In this document: positions 11,906 through 24,900 of the stretch, one piece after another
How the letters are laid out: each line of letters starts with the position of its first letter
Numbering within the stretch: the stretch's first letter is position 1
NCBI GenBank assembly: GCA_963978895.1
Contig: OZ022242.1
Span: 18,636,477 to 18,700,476, forward strand
DNA: 64,000 bases
Source of the DNA: Erpobdella octoculata
Lineage: Eukaryota > Annelida > Clitellata > Hirudinida > Erpobdellidae
Direction: 5' to 3'
Notes under the pieces: generated by a model
Databases searched by the model: none
Told to the model about the DNA's origin: nothing
Seen by the model: only the letters and a program-made list of their open reading frames with translations
Program-made: the position numbers and the translations under genes

Positions 11906-12004
11906 TTTTTTTAAATTTTTTTTTGGTTTTAAATATATATATATATATATCTGTTTCCTATAAAAGAGTATCTTGAACTGTCTGATAAATTTCATTTGAT
12001 TAAT

Positions 12005-12105
12005 TTTAATTGATTTAAGGCCTAATTCATGTCGGAAACATTAAATTCATGTATTGTCATCCAGAAAGCTTTCCTAAAAGTTTTAGCGCTCTAGGTGGTC
12101 GAAAA
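12005..12105 (+). repeat. Dispersed repeat family (copy 1)
   Basis: The segment with TTGATTTAAGGCCTAATTCA through TAGGTGGTCGAAAAGTG recurs at about 54835-54950 and partly at 18145-18200. It is immediately followed by a Helitron-like terminus at 12110-12209. Confidence 0.6.
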
Positions 12106-12109
12106 GTGG

Positions 12110-12209
12110 GAAAGCGACCGGGAGCGTGCGAGCAAGCGGGAAAGGAAACGTGAGAGAAAAACTATAGAAAAACCTCTAAAAGCCCGGGCAACGCCGGGCA
12201 CCCCGCTAG
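12110..12209 (+). repeat. Helitron-like 3' end
   Basis: GCGACCGGGAGCG-type satellite remnants lead to the hairpin CCCGGGCAACGCCGGG and CTAG (12206-12209) before a T. It is the same family as 1-535. Confidence 0.6.
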
Positions 12210-12234
12210 TATAAATACAAAAACTCCCTATATA

Positions 12235-12400
12235 CATTATAAACTCCGCCTTGCATTTGCAAGCCAGTCCCAAAGGAGAAAGGAGGAGGGAAAAGTTAAA
12301 AAGATCAAATTATGATCCACGACAGGAAGTACTTAGGTACTTCTTACATACAGCTATTTCAGTCTTAAAACAGTTGGTGTAAAGGACTATAAACTATTAA
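12235..12400 (-). repeat. Dispersed SINE-like repeat
   Basis: This shares CTCCGCC..CAAGCCAGTCCCA, the CACGACAGGAAGTACTTA block and the tail GTAAAGGACTATAAACTATT with a copy in opposite orientation at 61255-61430. The same tail ends the SINE near 56530-56710. No RNA polymerase III boxes were identified in this copy. Confidence 0.5.
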
Positions 12401-12616
12401 AAAAAATATACATTATACATAATTATCTCCAATTTGAAATAACGATTGGCAATGATGATGTTTGTATATTATTTAATTTACCGTGGAAGCGTTCTTCAAA
12501 AAATCTGAAATTCAGTAAAAATATGTCAACAAATTCAGTGGCAAAAAAAGTTTTCACAAGCAAGTATTAAAATACTTTTTATATTGAAAAATAATAATTA
12601 CTCAACAACGATGTAA

Positions 12617-14563
12617 CTAACTTGCTATGCTGTCCAAGTCTGCCTCGTTCTCGTAGTCCTATGCAAACAAAATATTTGGGAAAAAATAAGTAGATTTAGA
12701 TTCATAAGAATAAATAAAAATTTTAAAAAAGTTGAATAAAACTAAATTATTGGTAGTAGAAATATACGTTTAATAATTGATTGATATTTTAAAGTACCCT
12801 TATCAAAAGATCGTCTTTAATCAATTGAATTTCTTCTTTTAATCTCTTCGTTTTTTCCTGAAAATGATAAGCAAGTTAATAATGCAATCAGCCGCCTCCG
12901 CTTAAGTGCATAACCTCGAGACGGCTTTAATCTGGAGCACTTCAGTGAAGGAAACAAGCTTTGGTGAGTGAACAGAAGAATTGTACCAATGAAGTTAAAA
13001 CACCCGTTCGGGTCTCAATTGAACTAGAGTCCGACCGAAAATGTTTTTTTCATTTTCGGCCGAAAACGAAAGTGGGGGCGAAAATCAAAAGTCATTTTCG
13101 GCCGAAAAAGAAAACGTAAACGAAAATTTGGAGCCATTATCGGCCAGAAACGAAAACCGAAACCAAAAAAGGTCAAAGTTTGCAACTTTTTCTTCAGTCA
13201 AACTGTCAACATTTTTAAATTGTTATTTAGTGAATATAGTAAAGTTGAACACTATGTTAACCAATTAAGCAACTAATTTAAATTCGTCCAGAAGTAACAT
13301 TAGTACACTAAACAACGTCAATCGATTCAAATCTAAACAGTTTATTTAACAGAAAATCCGCAGTCAAAGTTGAATGAACGAATATTATATGCTAGAAATA
13401 ACAGTTTGTCTACGTTCTCTCCTAGCAAATTGCTACGGCGATCAGCATAAATTTGACCCACAGCACTGAACATCTGTTCACTGGCAACGCTGGTCGGTGG
13501 AGCAGACAGATATTTTCTCACTGCTGGCTCAAGAAGGTGAAACTGGCTGTTGTACCAATTACCGTAGATATTGGTAGAACGCGGAACATGAGGTTGTCTA
13601 AGATAGCTGCTTCTCGACTGTATCCAGAGTCGATGAGTTCAACGCTGTTTTCGTTAATTCGACATATGCGTCAAGGTTGTCATAGTCGTCCCACAGACTC
13701 GACGAAGCCGGTGCCTGACTATCTACTGATGGTGCCGTGGGCACGATCAAATTGGGCATTGTCTTAATTTGCCCAAACGCCGATTCATTGCTTTACGTAA
13801 TGTGGCCTTCATCTGCATTACTCCGCAATCTTCAGGTGTTAATTTCAATTTAGCATTCAGTTGCATGACGATTGGTATGACAAGTGATATGCACGAGTCA
13901 TCATGGCATATTTCTAGAGTCGCATCGTAAAATGGCTTAAGAATGCGAACAATACGATCTACGAGCTCTGTTTATATATACATACTGATTTTCGGTTTTC
14001 GGCCGAAAAATGTTGAAGATTTATTTTCATGGCCGAAACCGAAAATGCACCGAAAGTCTATTTTTGGTCATTTTCGGCCCCAAAACCGAAAACGAAACCG
14101 AATTTCGGTCGGACTCTAAATTGAACGAATTCTTAATCATTTTGAATTAACTGATAGTAAAAAAAACACAGTGTGAGAGGAGCCACGTGGAATGTTTTTC
14201 GTGAATTTTAGTATAAGTGTTTAATGCGAAGATTTATGTAGCAGAATCTTAAAAAATAATATTGAGATTTGTGTTTCATACTGAAGTACAGGAAAATGCT
14301 CAAAACACAACAGAAGATGAAAAAATATAAATACAAACTGATAAAACAATATTAAAAAATAAAGAATAAAATAAATCTAAGAAATAATAATAACATGTTT
14401 TTCTTGGAAAGTTTTGCATCCGGCGTGAAATTTGGCCTTGAGCTCGTTGAACTTTGCTTCTGTTTGCCTGAAGTTCAACTCTCCGTCGAGGCATTTCTCG
14501 ATGATTTCTTTGATCTCTTCGTACCTTGAATTACAGGTTAAGACTATGATGTAAACAAAGAGA

Positions 14564-14649
<86 letters not shown>

Positions 14650-15665
14650 CGATGACGATGACGATGATGATGATATGATGATATGATGATGACGATGATG
14701 ATGATGGCGATGACGAATAGGATTATTATTTATTAACAGAGCTGCGAATAAAAATGAGACTATTCGTTTCAGCGTAATAAATACGCCGCATTGAATTCCT
14801 TAAACTTATAGTCAATCAACTAATTAGGCTGAGAATAAAATTTTGTGGCCAGCAGTGAAAAAGGGGGGGAAGAGAAAAGAAACTAAGACAGGTTATAAAA
14901 TGGTTTTTTTTCTTTGCTTGTCAGAAATTAAATCGCAGAATCTTTTTTTAATAAATCTCTTATAGTTTGGAATTTGGCAGTTTTTAATTTGATGCTACTA
15001 GCAGAACAATATTTACTGAGACATGGTAAGGTCTGGTGACACACGGTAAATCCCGGTGAAGTCTGGTGAAGTCAGAAGAGGTCCGGTGAGGTACAGTGGG
15101 ATTCCATGAGGTACAGTGAGGTACAGTGGGATTCCATGTGGTCCAGTGAGGTACAGTGTGTTTCCATGAGGTCCGGTGATGTATTTCGACGTACAGGCTC
15201 AATCGAATAACGGGAAGTGGGTTAATAAAATATTCGCAGATTTCCTAGCCACACATCGTTACGTCCAACGACACTAATGGAAATTAAAAAATCTCTACCA
15301 AAGAAACAACGTTTTTTCTTGATTTAAAATCAAAGACAGTTAATTCGTCTCAAATATTCGAACAAAAATGTGTACCATCTTGTTCCTTATATATACAAAA
15401 AAGCATATAGTTTCATGATCCAGAAGTTTTTCTTTTACATCCACGTGATCTAAAAAGCTTAAAAAATACGATGATGGTTATGACGATGATGGTGGTGGTG
15501 ATAATGATAGCCAACAACTAGCGGTGATGATAAAAACGATGATGATAAAATAGCAGAAAAATTCCTACACAGTTTCATCATTGCTTCGACTGTTTGTCTT
15601 CTTAACAGGGTTTCTACTGTTTGAAGAGGTAGGCGAAGTTGTAGATTTTTGTTGCGAAGTAGGCA
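12617..15665 (-). CDS. C-terminal exons of the adaptor
   Basis: Exon 15569-15665 is Ser/Thr/Lys-rich and leaves phase 2 at donor GTAGGA; an in-frame TAG lies across that donor, so intron retention would stop the protein. Exon 14395-14524 (YEEIKEIIEKCLDGELNF) and exon 12798-12857 (EKTKRLKEEIQLIKDDLLIR) are charged and helical, with coiled-coil character. The last exon ends DYENEADLDSIAS. Its acidic DYENE around tyrosine could be a phosphorylation site (inference). Confidence 0.7.
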
Positions 15666-15928
15666 CTTTATAATTAAATTAAATAATTTATTTCATTTTA
15701 ATTACTAAATCATGCCGTACAAATAATTAAATAAAGATTAATGTATTCTTAATTAGTTACACGTTGGTAGCCGCATTTTAAGGCGCCGCTTCTGAGCCGA
15801 ATCTCAAAGCAGTGTCCTAGAACGGCTCTAGCATATAGGATCACACAGTTTTACCTGCCAACCGCACGTGTATCCAAAATGGGATCTACCGAATCTTACT
15901 TCTCATTGAACTATTTTTTGTATATTTA

Positions 15929-15982
<54 letters not shown>

Positions 15983-18900
15983 ATCTAGTCAAGTGCAACT
16001 TTAAAATTAAATAAACCATTTTTAACTCTACAGTTAGGTCCCGAATTAGCATAAGGGACGATATCTGTACCTAAAACGTGCAGTTCTTATTCATTTCACA
16101 TACTTCTGTAATTTTTACGATAAATTAGTTATTTATATAATTTTAATACACCACCGTCTTTCTTCTTTGTCTTTCCGGGCTCGTCGCGCCTCAATTTGTT
16201 GTTTGATTTCCAATCTGGAATTATTGAAAACTGGTTTACATCAATTTTATATTCAACTAGCGATGTACCCGCGTTTCCCAGGGTTTTTAGAAATTTTTAT
16301 ATAGTTTTTCTCTCTCTCTCCCGTTTCCTTCCCCGCTTGCTTTCCCGTTCCAGGTCGTTTTCCCTTTCCCGGTCGCTCTTTCGCTCCCGGTCGCTTTTCC
16401 GATCCCGCTTGCTTTCCCGTTTCCGCTCATTTTCCAGTTCCCGTTTCCACTCGTTCTCCCACCCCGCTCATTTTGTGACCGATCTCAATTTTTTTTCACA
16501 AAATTTCATTCGGATGAATGGTGTAGCAATGCATAAAAGACAAACAGACAAACAGACAGTCATTTATTTAAATATATAGATAAACTATTTTTTTTAATAA
16601 TTGTAGTCAAGTGCAATTACAAAAATAATTCGTAAAATATCAAAATGCTACAAATTTCTCTCCTACCGTGAGATCCCGACTTTGAATTGCCATAAGAGCT
16701 AACATCTGTAAAATGTGGTGTAAATACGTAAATTACTTACAATTTTATCAATCTTAAGATTCGTTAAATATGAATAGGTTTTGATCTATTCAAACAATTA
16801 TTCATATTACCGTTTTCTGTAGACAACTTTAATAATTAACAAATGGTATTATGATGTTAAGAAGAATTTAATTTTTGGCATAAGTCACAAGTTGCTCGAT
16901 CTTGATCGGATTGAAAATAAAATAAGTTGTCAAAGAAGTGTTTTAGTTAGCACATAATTTATAATGTAAATTTTTTATATCAAAATTTACTAATAAAGTT
17001 ATAATTCTTTAATTAACAAAAAAAAACAGAAAAAATCTGGAATGTTTTACCACGTGAAATAAGATCTAAAAAATCTTATCAATGCAAAAAAATGATCAGA
17101 AATCAAGTGAGAAACATTTAGAGACAGTTATTAATAAAGACTTTAATGGACTTGGGTTTTCATGTTTTTTGTTTGTATGCAATTATCAACCAGTGCAGAC
17201 TGATTTAAATAAATCGCAACAAGCCGCTGTACTAACAGAAAATTAAATCATTAGCAATTTTGTAATTCTTCTTGATCACAAATCAAGGAGGTAGTGGGTC
17301 ACATGACTAGAGGTTGATTTCAAGTAATTTTGATGCTTATTAGGAGAATAGTATTAAAAATAATATTTTATTTGGCCTTTTCTTGTGAGGAAAATTATTT
17401 TGGGCTTGAAATAGTTACGATATTTAATTTTTAAATACAAATTATTCAAATTCAAACGTTTACCTCCAAAGAGACGTCCGTATTCCACTCCATCTCCGTC
17501 ATCGATAAAACCTGACAAAACAAAGAGTATAAGTATAAATGAACGAGTAATTAATAAACCATTAAACAAGTGTGGTCATATGTGACTGGAAAAAACAGGT
17601 TTAAGTATTACAGAGCATAAGAATATTACAACAACCACAGCAGGTATTACAAGTTGATAGTTTTGCATTTCATTTTTTATTTCTTTATTTTATTATGTTG
17701 TAATTTTTTCTAAATTATGATGCTGTATATTTTTATTTCTGTTTTCTTTAGCTGCCCAATAAATGTGCTTTGAATAAAGAGACATTGCAACTTGCAAGTA
17801 TTATTCTTTTTTTGTCATTGGAAGTACAAAAAACCATTTAAACCTTAAATAGTTTGTAATTTATGTGTTCACAATTGATAAATAGGACACCTAATCAAAC
17901 AAACAATTTTTCAATCCGAAAATGTTATATAAGAGGTGTCAGCTGTAACTAAATAAAGCATTAACAAGTAAAGATAAAAAATTAATTTTAAAAAATGTTT
18001 TTATTTTGCCTTTTTATCTGAGTCAACAAACTAAAATTTTTGAATCTTAAACAACCGTTACTCTCAATCTTGTACTTTTTATTTAATTTTTTATTATTAA
18101 TTTTGTTTACTACATCAACACTAACTTTCATATAAAATCGATTTTGATTAATTTTAATTGATTTAAGGTAGGCAGTCGCTCAGTTAAAAATTGCATGAAG
18201 ACGTACGAGTTTGAGTTGAGCCGTTTATATCTCGATAATTCAGACGTCTTTATAGTCTTTGGTTACATCAGGAGACTCGTAAAAAATGCGGGCATTCAAC
18301 GAGGCCAATGAATACACTTGATCACCACAGACAAACCAACAAACAGAGAGACGAGTGAAGCATTTAAAAAACAACTTGCGTTAAAAATATAAACTACCTT
18401 TTGCCTTCATGTAGCGGATCTTATTTCTCAGGTAATCTTCATCGCTGTCTGCACAAAATAAAAATAAAAACTAACAAGTATTTTTCATTTAACATGTTAT
18501 AAAATAAAAATCTAAACTAACAAGTATTTTTCATTTAACATGTTATAAAATAAAAATCTAAACTAACAAATATATTTCATTTTGAAATTAAACAAATAAA
18601 AAAATCACACCAATGTACCTTTGACGTCAGTCTGCTGCATGTGTACTACGTATAAATCGTCAAGTTCCTGAAAAAAGATGACAAAAACCTTTCTTTAGTT
18701 CTTATTTTTTAAGTTGTCATTTAACGAAAAACACAGATCCATTTCTCTCATAATAAAATATTTTTTTTAGTTTTTGATCATATTTTTTCCAAATAGCTAA
18801 AAAATATTTTTAGTTTTAAGCAAAGCGACAGTTTTTTTCTTACAATTTAGACACTATAACAACAACGTTGCAATAACAATCAAGCATCTAATAACTTAAA

Positions 18901-21900
18901 AATAAAAATGTGATTTACAGAAAAGCTTTTAAACAGGAAATTATAAACATTTGCAAAATTTTGCAAATAACCAGCAATATGTGAAAAATATTTGGGTATA
19001 AATATTTATTTATATATAAATAATAATAAATATTCAAATTTAGATATAGATGTGATAAATCTTCAAACTGGTGTGTTTGGTCAAAAACAGTTTTTTGTAT
19101 TACCGTTCTCAAAAGAGCTCTACTAACGTGAACATTCAAATAGAGGCTAATCCGCATCAAGGGAAATTGTTAGTGATACTTTTTAGTTTAATAAAAATTT
19201 TATTCATAAAAAAGTCTTTTAAGACGTCTAATTAGAATTAAAAAAATTAAACTTTTCTATATAAAAACATTATTTATGAATTTTAGTGACACTGCTAGTT
19301 TTAGTTGGTTTTCTAAAATAGAATCAAAATGGCTAGAATGAAGTAGTGAAAGGTTTACTGTCATTCTTGTGTTTTCCAAAAACCTAGACAGCTCCACGTG
19401 GCCCGCCTCGTCGGCCAATAACTCTGGTGTTTTGTTCTGCTCGTTGAAAATCTCTAAAGCCAAATCAGCGTCTGGAAGGTCGAGCAGCTTGGAGCACAAT
19501 TCCTTGAGGCCATGTGCGGCAGTGAAATGAAGGAGGGTTGGATAGCGATGCGTACTCTTCTCTGTTATAAGTAAGGAATAAAATAAGTGTGATGGATTTA
19601 ATTTCTATTATGTTACCAGTTAATTATTTCGTAATAATAGTAAAAAGAATGTTAATTAAAATGATTTATTTTTAAAGTTTTAATTTTTGGTTAAAAATAT
19701 ACAACTAAAATTGATTTTGTAATAGAAAACTTACTGCTGCTAAAGTCGACGATAGTTCCAAAGAGACGTTCAAATGCTTTCAATGGTATCGAACCAAATT
19801 CGTTCGTGCCCAAAGAAAACATGGAGGCCAAAGCCTCGTCAATTTCCTTCAGAGGGATTCGGTAGTCAAGTGACATCCGTAGCATTTTTTCCATGAACAT
19901 CAAATAGATCTGAGAATTATTCGTCAGTTTGCCTGCTGACGATACAAACTTGATGGTGGCTGGTGGATCCAGTTGTGCTTCATTACCGCTCACCATAACC
20001 GTTACGTTTACCTCTCCTTCATAATGTTCTGAATTTGATTGAACAGTTTCAGGGTAAATTGAATAACTATTCAATCAATAAAGTCATTGCTATCTTATCT
20101 ATAAAAAATTACCACAGAAAAAATGCAACCACTTTCATCTTTGAATTTGTTTTATTCCGCTTGCTGGAGAATTGTGCTGTGCATCGTAAAATCTACCATT
20201 ATTCGTTTATTAAAAGATTTGGAAATCAAAAGACCAGATAAAGTCTTTAAGATATATTTTCAGTATAAAAAATAGTTTCCTGAGTCTATTTAATTTGTTG
20301 CATTCGTCGTAACACATAGGGTTGTTCCAATGGTGTGTAATGCGAGTTAGTGGTGGATCCTTATATTGGGTAAGAAAGGTCTAAAATATTTTCAGTTTTT
20401 TATATTTTGATACCTATTGTTATGCAACCCGCTGTTAAATATCTTTAATTTCTTTTACACGGTGAAACCAACCAAAAAGAATTGAAACTAAACTTTTTAT
20501 TTACCGAACAGCTCGATTACCTTCTTTCTTACTCTCTTTGCACTGATAAGTACTCAATAGCTTTTTTCATCCGCAATGCCTCTTTTGCCTTAAAAAACCT
20601 TCCGTACAGCCATTACCTGCGTTATGGCATCTCCGGTGTTTTGCAAGAAACCCTACATGGACTGCTGAGAAATACCATTTTGGTCAGGCAGTTTTCAACT
20701 ATTTGCAAACATTTAGGATCCCGTAAAACTGAACTGCTGCCAAAAACAGCGGTGTCTGTTCTTTTCATTCCTGATTCTTGCGCATGTAGGAAAGCGTTGT
20801 TTCGGCAACGAATGAAAGCGGTTGAAGAAACATTAAGAATGATTTGTAGTATCTAGTAGCAAAGTTATTTAAAGAATTTTTTAACACCCAGAGAGGAAAG
20901 AATAAAATTACAAAGTCCGTTCGTAGTTCTGAACTTTTTCCTGATAGACAGATCATCACAGTTTATGGAGCCAGCCAAGTTTAGGTCTTAGTTCAAGTAG
21001 TATATTGAAGAAAACAGTTAGAACGTGATGATTGCTTTAATTCCGTTGAGCAAGGAATTCACTCACACTGCTCAGGCCAACTCAGCCTTTCATCCTTCAC
21101 TGGTCGATAAATGAGTACCAGTTTCACGACTGTGATGTAAATAGGGTTCGGCACATTCCGATTTCGGAGACACGTGCGGGCGGGTGGCAGGTAACACTGT
21201 GTGATCCCATATGCACGAGCCGTTCCCGGCGCTGCTGAGGTATTATCAATAAGAAGTAGCGCCCTAATGTTCAATACATTTACATTTTACCCATTCGACC
21301 TGCCCATTATTGCTGTTGCGCTGTAATACTTCGGTTATCAGCAATCTTAAGGTCAAACTCACGCGACCAAAAAAAACCAGTGACCAGTCTGGGTATTGGT
21401 TAAATTTGCGCCATAAAAAAAACTCGACAATATTTTTATTTTGTTTCAGTTTTCGTTCCTATTACAAATGATTACTGCTGTAAGACCTTGTTTGAGACTA
21501 TTTATAAAAATGAAAGTATCGTTTTCTCTTTCTTGTGTGCACTTGCTGATGGAAGTCTAAATGTTTTTGAGATATCATTTAGAATATATTTTGTATTGAA
21601 TTGGTTTAAAAAAGCCCAAAATTTTTCAATATTTGCCAAATATCAGAACTGTGGATGGTCTAGAGGTGAGTTTGATAAAGCTTAAGGCTACAGTCAAATT
21701 GAATAAGGTTGCAAGCCAAGTGAAAAATAAAACTTCTAATTTTTGTTAAAAACGTTAAGTTTTTCATAAACATCTTAAGTTTATGTTAACAATTTTTAGT
21801 TTTTGTTAAAAATTTTAAGTTTTTGTTAAACATTTTAAGTTTTTGTTAAAAATTCTAAGATGGGGACCGGGCCTCCAGGACGCCCTATGAATCTGCCACT

Positions 21901-24900
21901 GATCGAGTTGACTTTTTTCACCTAAGCTCAATGTGATATTCCAAGCAATGCATGAAACCTTATCGTAAAGGTAACTTAGCAATGTATTTGTGAATAAACG
22001 CACTGTAAATATTGCAAGAGTCGTCAGCTTCTGTTCTACAAAAAGTATTTCATGAGCGCAATGACATTACATTTTTATTAGCATTGAAAACAATACTTTA
22101 TATTGCTAATCTTTTCACGTACATAACTACAGTAACAAATGCACTTATCCTCAAAAACGTAAAGGTTGAGAAAGCTACATACCTGATTCCAGAATACACA
22201 TAACTTGTCGTAGAAATTTTAATGAAGCGAAATAAAATAAAATAAAGTTATTAGTATTTATATTTTTACTGTAAAATTCAATTAGCAACGACCAAACCAT
22301 AAAATACTTTTTTTCTATTTCGTTTGCTTGTTTGTACCTTTGGTCGTGAAGATAACTGTGTACGGGTTGATCTTTTCAGTTTTCGTCGCCGCATTGTTTG
22401 GAGATTCTGGTACGTTTAAATACACCTGCACGCTGGCATTAGGTGGAAGCTCTTTTTCGAAAGCTATCGTCATGACTGTTGTTTTCTGTCAAAACAGAAA
22501 CGTGACTGCAACAGATAGATAATTTTATATGTCGTAAATTTTGTAAGTTGTGATTTAAACTTCAATAAAACCATCAATTAATTTAAAAAGCCTAAATATT
22601 ATATTACTTTCGATGTCAATGAATTCGGATTTTTTTAGCTTTTTGGCGGTGGTTTTATATTATCAACCAGTGGCATGCAGCATGCCTACTACATACATAC
22701 AAATATACATACATACATACATACATACATACATAAATACATACATACAAATATACATACATACATACATACATACATACATACATACATACATACATAC
22801 ATACATACAAACATACATACATACATACATACATACATACATACATACATACATACATACATACATACATACATACATACATACATACATACATACATAC
22901 ATACATACATACATACATACATACATACATACATACATACATACATACATACATACATACATACATACATACATACATACATACATACATACATACATAC
23001 ATACATACATACATACATACATACATACATACATACATACATACATACATACATACATACATACATACATACATACATACATACATACATACATACATAC
23101 ATACATACATACATACATACATACATACATACATACATACATACATACATACATACATACATACATACATACATACATACATACATACATACATACATAC
23201 ATACATACATACATACATACATACATACATACATACATCTATATATATAAAAGAACATGTCCTGACAGACTGACTGACTGATAATCAACGCCGAGCTCAA
23301 ACGCCTCATCCTAGGAACGTGAAATTTGGAACTTATATTACTTTTATTGCGTAAGCATCCACTAAAAAAGGATTTTTGAAAATTTTGCTCCTGAAGGGAA
23401 GAAACTGGAAAACCAAAAATGAGGAGATTTTGAAATTTGGTATATGGATTCTTCTTAAAAAATAAAAAGATACGTGTTTCACCATTTTTTGAAAATTCGG
23501 TTTCCCGGACCTCAAATGTGGGTTGGAAAATTAGGTTATTTGGTTTTTAAAGTAGCTGCTACTCAAAAACTGTGAATGCTACAAGAGTAAAAATTAGTAT
23601 TTAGTTTCTACTCCAAAAATAATGAAATACGTGTTTTAACATTTTTTGAAAATTTGATTTCCAGGACCTCAAATGTGGGGTGGAAAATAGGGTTATTTGT
23701 TTTTTGAAGTAACTGCTACTCAAAAACTGTAAATGCTACAAAAGTAAAAATTGGTATTTAGTTTCTAATCTAAAAATAAAGATATACGTATTTAACCATT
23801 TCTTGAAAATTTGTCTTCAAGGACATCAAATGTGGGGCGGAAAATAAGGTTATTTGGTTTTTAAAGTAACTTCTGCTCAAAAACTGTAAATGCAACAAAA
23901 TTAAAAATTATTATTTAGTTTTTAATCTAAAAATAATGATATACGTGTTTCACCATTTTTTACAAATTTGGTTTCCAGGACTTTAAATGTGGGGTGGAAA
24001 ATAGGATTACTTGGCTTTTAAAGTAACTGCTACTCAAAAACTGTGAATGCTACAGATGTAAAAATTAGTATTTAGTCTTTTTTTTTATTGAGATTTAGCA
24101 TACGCCTTATCAAGACAAATCTTGCTCAAGGCGAGAGGGGGAGGGTACTTGCAAAGGCAGCCATTTATAGGCGCCTACCCCTTTAGCAAATGCGAGTGAA
24201 CTCCTTGCTTAAGGGAGTTACGCTGGTGACGCCGGCGAGGTTTGAACTGCCGACCTAACGATCGACATGCGAACGCTCTACCGCTCTGCCACCAGCGCCT
24301 CAAAAAATAACGATATAAGTGATTCACCATTTTTTTAAACTTTGGTTTCCATGACTTCTAATGTGGGGTCAAAATAAGGGTTATTTGATTTTAAAATAAC
24401 TGCTACTCAACAACCGCAAGCATTACAGATGTAAAATTTAGTATTTTGAGGTTTTGTGCCGGTTAAAAGTAGCTGAGTCCAGTTTATCACCGGTCGGGCC
24501 AAGCCGTTATTTTAGGGTCTTTTTACGGGCCAGGCTAAACCTTAAATCAAGGTGGTACGGGCCGAGGTTTTTCACTAAGCATATAGACATTTTAGTGATT
24601 TTAGGATCTTCAGACGGGCCGGGCCAAAGCTGAAGTCAAGGTGGGACGGGCCGAAGTTTTTCATCAAGTATATAGAATTTCTAGACCTGTAAAAACGGGC
24701 CGGGCCCAAATTAGACGGGCCGTGCCGGGCCAGGAATTTTGGTTTTGAAATGGGCTGGGTTAAGTTGTCGACGGGCCGAGACGACACCTATGGATGCACT
24801 GTTCAAATTCTCTAATTTCATGCGAGCAAAGCCGCTACGGGCACTGCTAGTACATACATACATACATACATACATACATACATACATACATACATACATA

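Noticed and set aside
15569..15665. Alternative last exon of the adaptor ending at an in-frame TAG
   Set aside because: The TAG overlaps a GTAGGA donor, and splicing there joins the next exon in phase, so the exon is treated as internal. A retained-intron isoform remains possible.
18915..19160. Extra exon of the adaptor between the ankyrin-like and tyrosine exons
   Set aside because: The frame VHVSRALLRTVIQKTVFDQT looked promising, but splice sites and phases already join cleanly without it, and no good acceptor precedes it.
20482..20856. 124-residue frame on the plus strand
   Set aside because: No family resemblance, inside an intron of a well-supported gene, and flanked by decayed repeat ends. 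Not reported as a gene.
22613..23309. Long frames of His-Thr-Tyr-Ile and Cys-Met-Tyr-Val
   Set aside because: All frames of (CATA)n are open; they are repeat artefacts.
24190..24301. Functional tRNA gene
   Set aside because: A-box-like and B-box-like motifs exist, but no proper acceptor stem or cloverleaf is seen, and the sequence continues into a SINE body with an A-rich tail. The same unit is duplicated in the next Helitron-like copy.
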